In this document: piece after piece, positions 61,799 through 64,000 of the stretch
Numbering within the stretch: the stretch's first letter is position 1
Layout of the letters: the number at the start of each line of letters is the position of its first letter
NCBI GenBank assembly: GCA_038049695.1
Contig: CP142457.1
Location: forward strand, 22,272,501 to 22,336,500
DNA from: Cinnamomum chago
Taxonomy: Eukaryota; Streptophyta; Magnoliopsida; Laurales; Lauraceae
DNA length: 64,000 nucleotides
Direction of reading: 5' to 3'
The notes under the pieces: model-generated
The model's database searches: none
What the model saw: only the letters and a program-made list of their open reading frames with translations
Told to the model about the DNA's origin: nothing
Made by a program: the position numbers and the translations under genes

Positions 61799-64000
61799 AA
61801 AACTTGATCCCGGATATTTCTAGATGTTGCCTTTTTACACAGAGTCGCAAGAAACACAGTGTGGAGTCAACAATTTCCTAGAGCCGCAAAGATTCTGCTT
61901 TAGTACAAAAGTATCGTACGTCCCGCGCGAAGTTCGGGTTTTCTCCTTTTACAACCAGAGAACTCCCCGAAAGTGTTTACCATACCCAAGGTTCGCCCGA
62001 AACCCGTTTTAAACCGAAAAGTAGCTCGAAATATCTTAAAAGGTGCATCTCAACCTAGAATACCTTCAAATGGATTTCGAGGCGTGAGACAAGAGAAGGA
62101 CACCCGAAACCCCTTATAGAGTGAAACTTGATCCTGGAATTTTCTAGAGGGAGACTTTGGACCAAGAATCGCATTAAAACACAGTGTAGAGTCAACCATA
62201 TTCTCGAGCCGCATAGATTGTGTTTTCGTACTAAAGGACCGTACGACCCGCACGAAGTTCGGGTTTTCGCCTTTACAAACACTGAACTCCCCGAATGTGT
62301 TTTCCTTACCCAAGATTCGCCCGAAACCCGTTTTAAACCGAAAAGTAGCTCGAAATATCTTAAAGAGCGCATCTCAACCCAGAATCCCTACAAATGGATT
62401 TGGAGCCGTAAGGAAAGACAGAGACACCCGAAACCCCATTTAGAGTAAAACGCAATCCCGGATTTTTCCAAAGGGAGTCTTTGGACCAAGAGTCGCATGA
62501 AACACAGTGTTGACTCAACAACTTTCTAGAGTCGCATAGATTATATTTTCGTTCAAAAGTACCGTACGACCCTCGCATGAAGTTCCGGTTTTCGCCCTAG
62601 CAAACACTGAACTCCCCGAAAGTGATTTCCACACTCAAGATTCACCCGAAACTCGTAGTAAACCGAAGAGTAGCTCGGAATATCCTAAAAATCGCATCTC
62701 ATCCCAAAATCCCTTAATATGAATTTAGCGGCGTACGATAAGACAAGGACACCCGAAACCCTTTTTATTTTAAAACTTGATCCCGGATATTTCTAGATGT
62801 TGCCTTTTTACGAAGAGTCGCAAGAAACACAGTGTGGAGTCAACAATTTCCTAGAGCCGCAAAGATTCTGCTTTAGTACAAAAGTATCGTACGTCCCGCG
62901 CGAAGTTCGGGTTTTCTCCTTTACGACCAGAGAACTCCCCGAAAGTGTTTACCATACCCAACGTTCGCCCGAAACCCGTTTTAAACCGAAAAGTAGCTCG
63001 AAATATCTTAAAGAGCTCATCTGAACCCAGAATCCCTTCAAATGGATTTGGAGCCGTAAGGAAAGACAGAGACACCCGAAACCCCATTTAGAGTAAAACG
63101 CAATCCCGGATTTTTCCAAAGGGAGTCTTTGGACCAAGAGTCGCATGAAACACAGTGTTGAGTCAACAACTTTCTAGAGCCGCACAGAATATGTTTTCGT
63201 TCAAAAGTACCGTAATACCCTCGCACGAAGTTCCGGTTTTCGCCCTAGCAAACACAGAACTCCCCGAAAGTGATTTCCACACTCAAGATTCACCCGAAAC
63301 CCGTAGTAAACCGAAGAGTAGCTCGGAATATCCTAAAAATCGCATCTCATCCCAAAATTCCTTAATATGGATTTAGAGGCGTACGATAAGACAAGGACAC
63401 CCGAAACCCTTTTTAGTTTAAAACTTGATCCCGGATATTTCTAGATGTTGCCTTTATACACAGAGTCGCAAGAAACACAGTGTGGAGTCTACAATTTCCT
63501 AGAGCCGCAAAGATTCTGCTTTAGTACAAAAGTATCGTACGTCCCGCGCGAAGTTCGGGTTTTCTCCTTTACAACCAGAGAACTCCCCGAAAGTGTTTAC
63601 CATACCCAAGGTTCGCCCGAAACCCGTTTTAAACCGAAAAGTAGCTCGAAATATCCTAAAAGGTGCATCTCAACCCAGAATACCTTCAAAAGGATTTCGA
63701 GGCGTGAGACAAGAGAAGGACACCCGAAACCCCTTCTATAGTAAAACGTGATCCTGGAATTTTCTAGAGGGAGTCTTTGGACCAAGAGTCGCATTAAAAC
63801 ACAGTGTAGAGTCAACCATATGCTCGAGCCGCATGGATTGTGTTTTCGTACTAATGGACCGTACGACCCGTACGAAGTTCGGGGTTTCGCCTTTACAAAC
63901 ACTCAACTCCCCGAATGTGTTTTCCTTACCCAAGATTCGCCCGAAACCCGTTTTAAACCGAAAAGTAGCTCGAAATAACTTAAAGAGCGCATCTCAACCC
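61799..64000. repeat. 8-monomer super-repeat (alpha-delta-beta), copy 3, truncated by window
   Basis: Alpha 61799, delta 62772, beta 63420 (partial). It is more divergent than copies 1 and 2, with AAACTCGTAG, TTTAGCGGCG, TTTTACGAAGAG, GCCGCAAAGATTCTGC in delta (the A-type state), CATCTGAACCC, CAGAATATG and GCATGGATTG. The array continues past the right edge. Confidence 0.93.

Larger units (their letters stand above)
1..64000. repeat. Satellite DNA array, ~324-bp monomer, full window
   Basis: The same ~324-bp sequence recurs head to tail from the first to the last base, always in one orientation. Starts of A-type monomers recur at 228, 1200, 1848, 2822, 3794 and so on to 63420, and the spacings are almost all 970-974 or 648-649 bp, that is three or two monomers. 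From 228 to 63419 there are 195 complete monomers averaging 324.06 bp. No stretch of even 100 bp falls outside the repeat. The length is close to two nucleosomes, which is common for eukaryotic centromeric or heterochromatic satellites; that location is inference. The family itself is not one I can name. Confidence 0.98.

Noticed and set aside
1..64000. CRISPR array or phage/bacterial repeat locus
   Set aside because: Repeat unit of ~324 bp without short repeats separated by unique spacers, no cas-like genes, no coding sequence at all.
1..64000. Ribosomal DNA spacer or 5S rDNA tandem array
   Set aside because: I find no rRNA gene sequence or polymerase III box arrangement in the monomer, and every part of the period is accounted for by the satellite.
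1..64000. Assignment to a named satellite family of similar size (for example the ~327-bp Beta centromeric satellites)
   Set aside because: Only the length is similar. I cannot match the sequence from memory and will not name a family or species without a database search.

Overview
The whole 64-kb window is one uninterrupted array of tandem satellite DNA. Every monomer is about 324 bp and all lie in the same orientation. I find no protein-coding gene, tRNA, rRNA, transposon, CRISPR array or unique-sequence spacer, and the array runs off both ends. About 197.5 monomers are present: 195 complete ones in 71 complete higher-order units, plus a partial C monomer at 1-227 and a partial unit from 63420. 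A monomer near twice the nucleosomal repeat, in a long array with multimeric higher-order structure, points to eukaryotic heterochromatin (centromeric, pericentromeric or subtelomeric), most likely plant or invertebrate. The sequence alone fixes neither the species nor the chromosomal site, and I do not recognise the family.

There are three monomer types. A starts AAAACTTGATCC, B starts AAAACGTGATCC, and C starts AAAACGCAATCC or ACAACGCAATCC. They alternate A-B-C to give a basic 972-bp trimer. A second basic unit is a 648-bp dimer (delta) made of a chimeric monomer, A in its first part and B in its last part, followed by a variant C.

Layout. (1) 1-14484: mostly 972-bp trimers of mixed subtype, with one isolated dimer at 1200-1847 and a 1.6-kb tract duplicated at 1.945-kb offset (9299-12863). 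(2) 14485-37490: four named units, alpha (973 bp), delta (648), beta (972) and gamma (970-972), form an 11-monomer super-repeat of 3563 bp. It is cleanest at 18699-29387, where the first two copies are almost identical. Mosaic units interrupt the order at 18050, 31008 and 35545-37490. (3) 37491-44296: rearranged order, including a 1620-bp delta-beta tandem duplication with one visible difference. (4) 44297-56612: two copies of a 6158-bp, 19-monomer super-repeat (alpha-delta-beta-alpha-delta-beta-gamma) with seven visible differences. (5) 56613-64000: gamma is lost and a 2593-bp, 8-monomer alpha-delta-beta repeat runs to the end.

There is no gene system here. The biology on view is the evolution of a satellite array: unequal exchange between A and B inside a shared sequence block created the dimer, and later amplifications of nested segments (3, 5, 8, 11 and 19 monomers) built repeats on repeats. 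Open reading frames exist on both strands (up to 173 codons) but repeat with the satellite and are by-products of a period divisible by three. All identity statements are by-eye comparisons.
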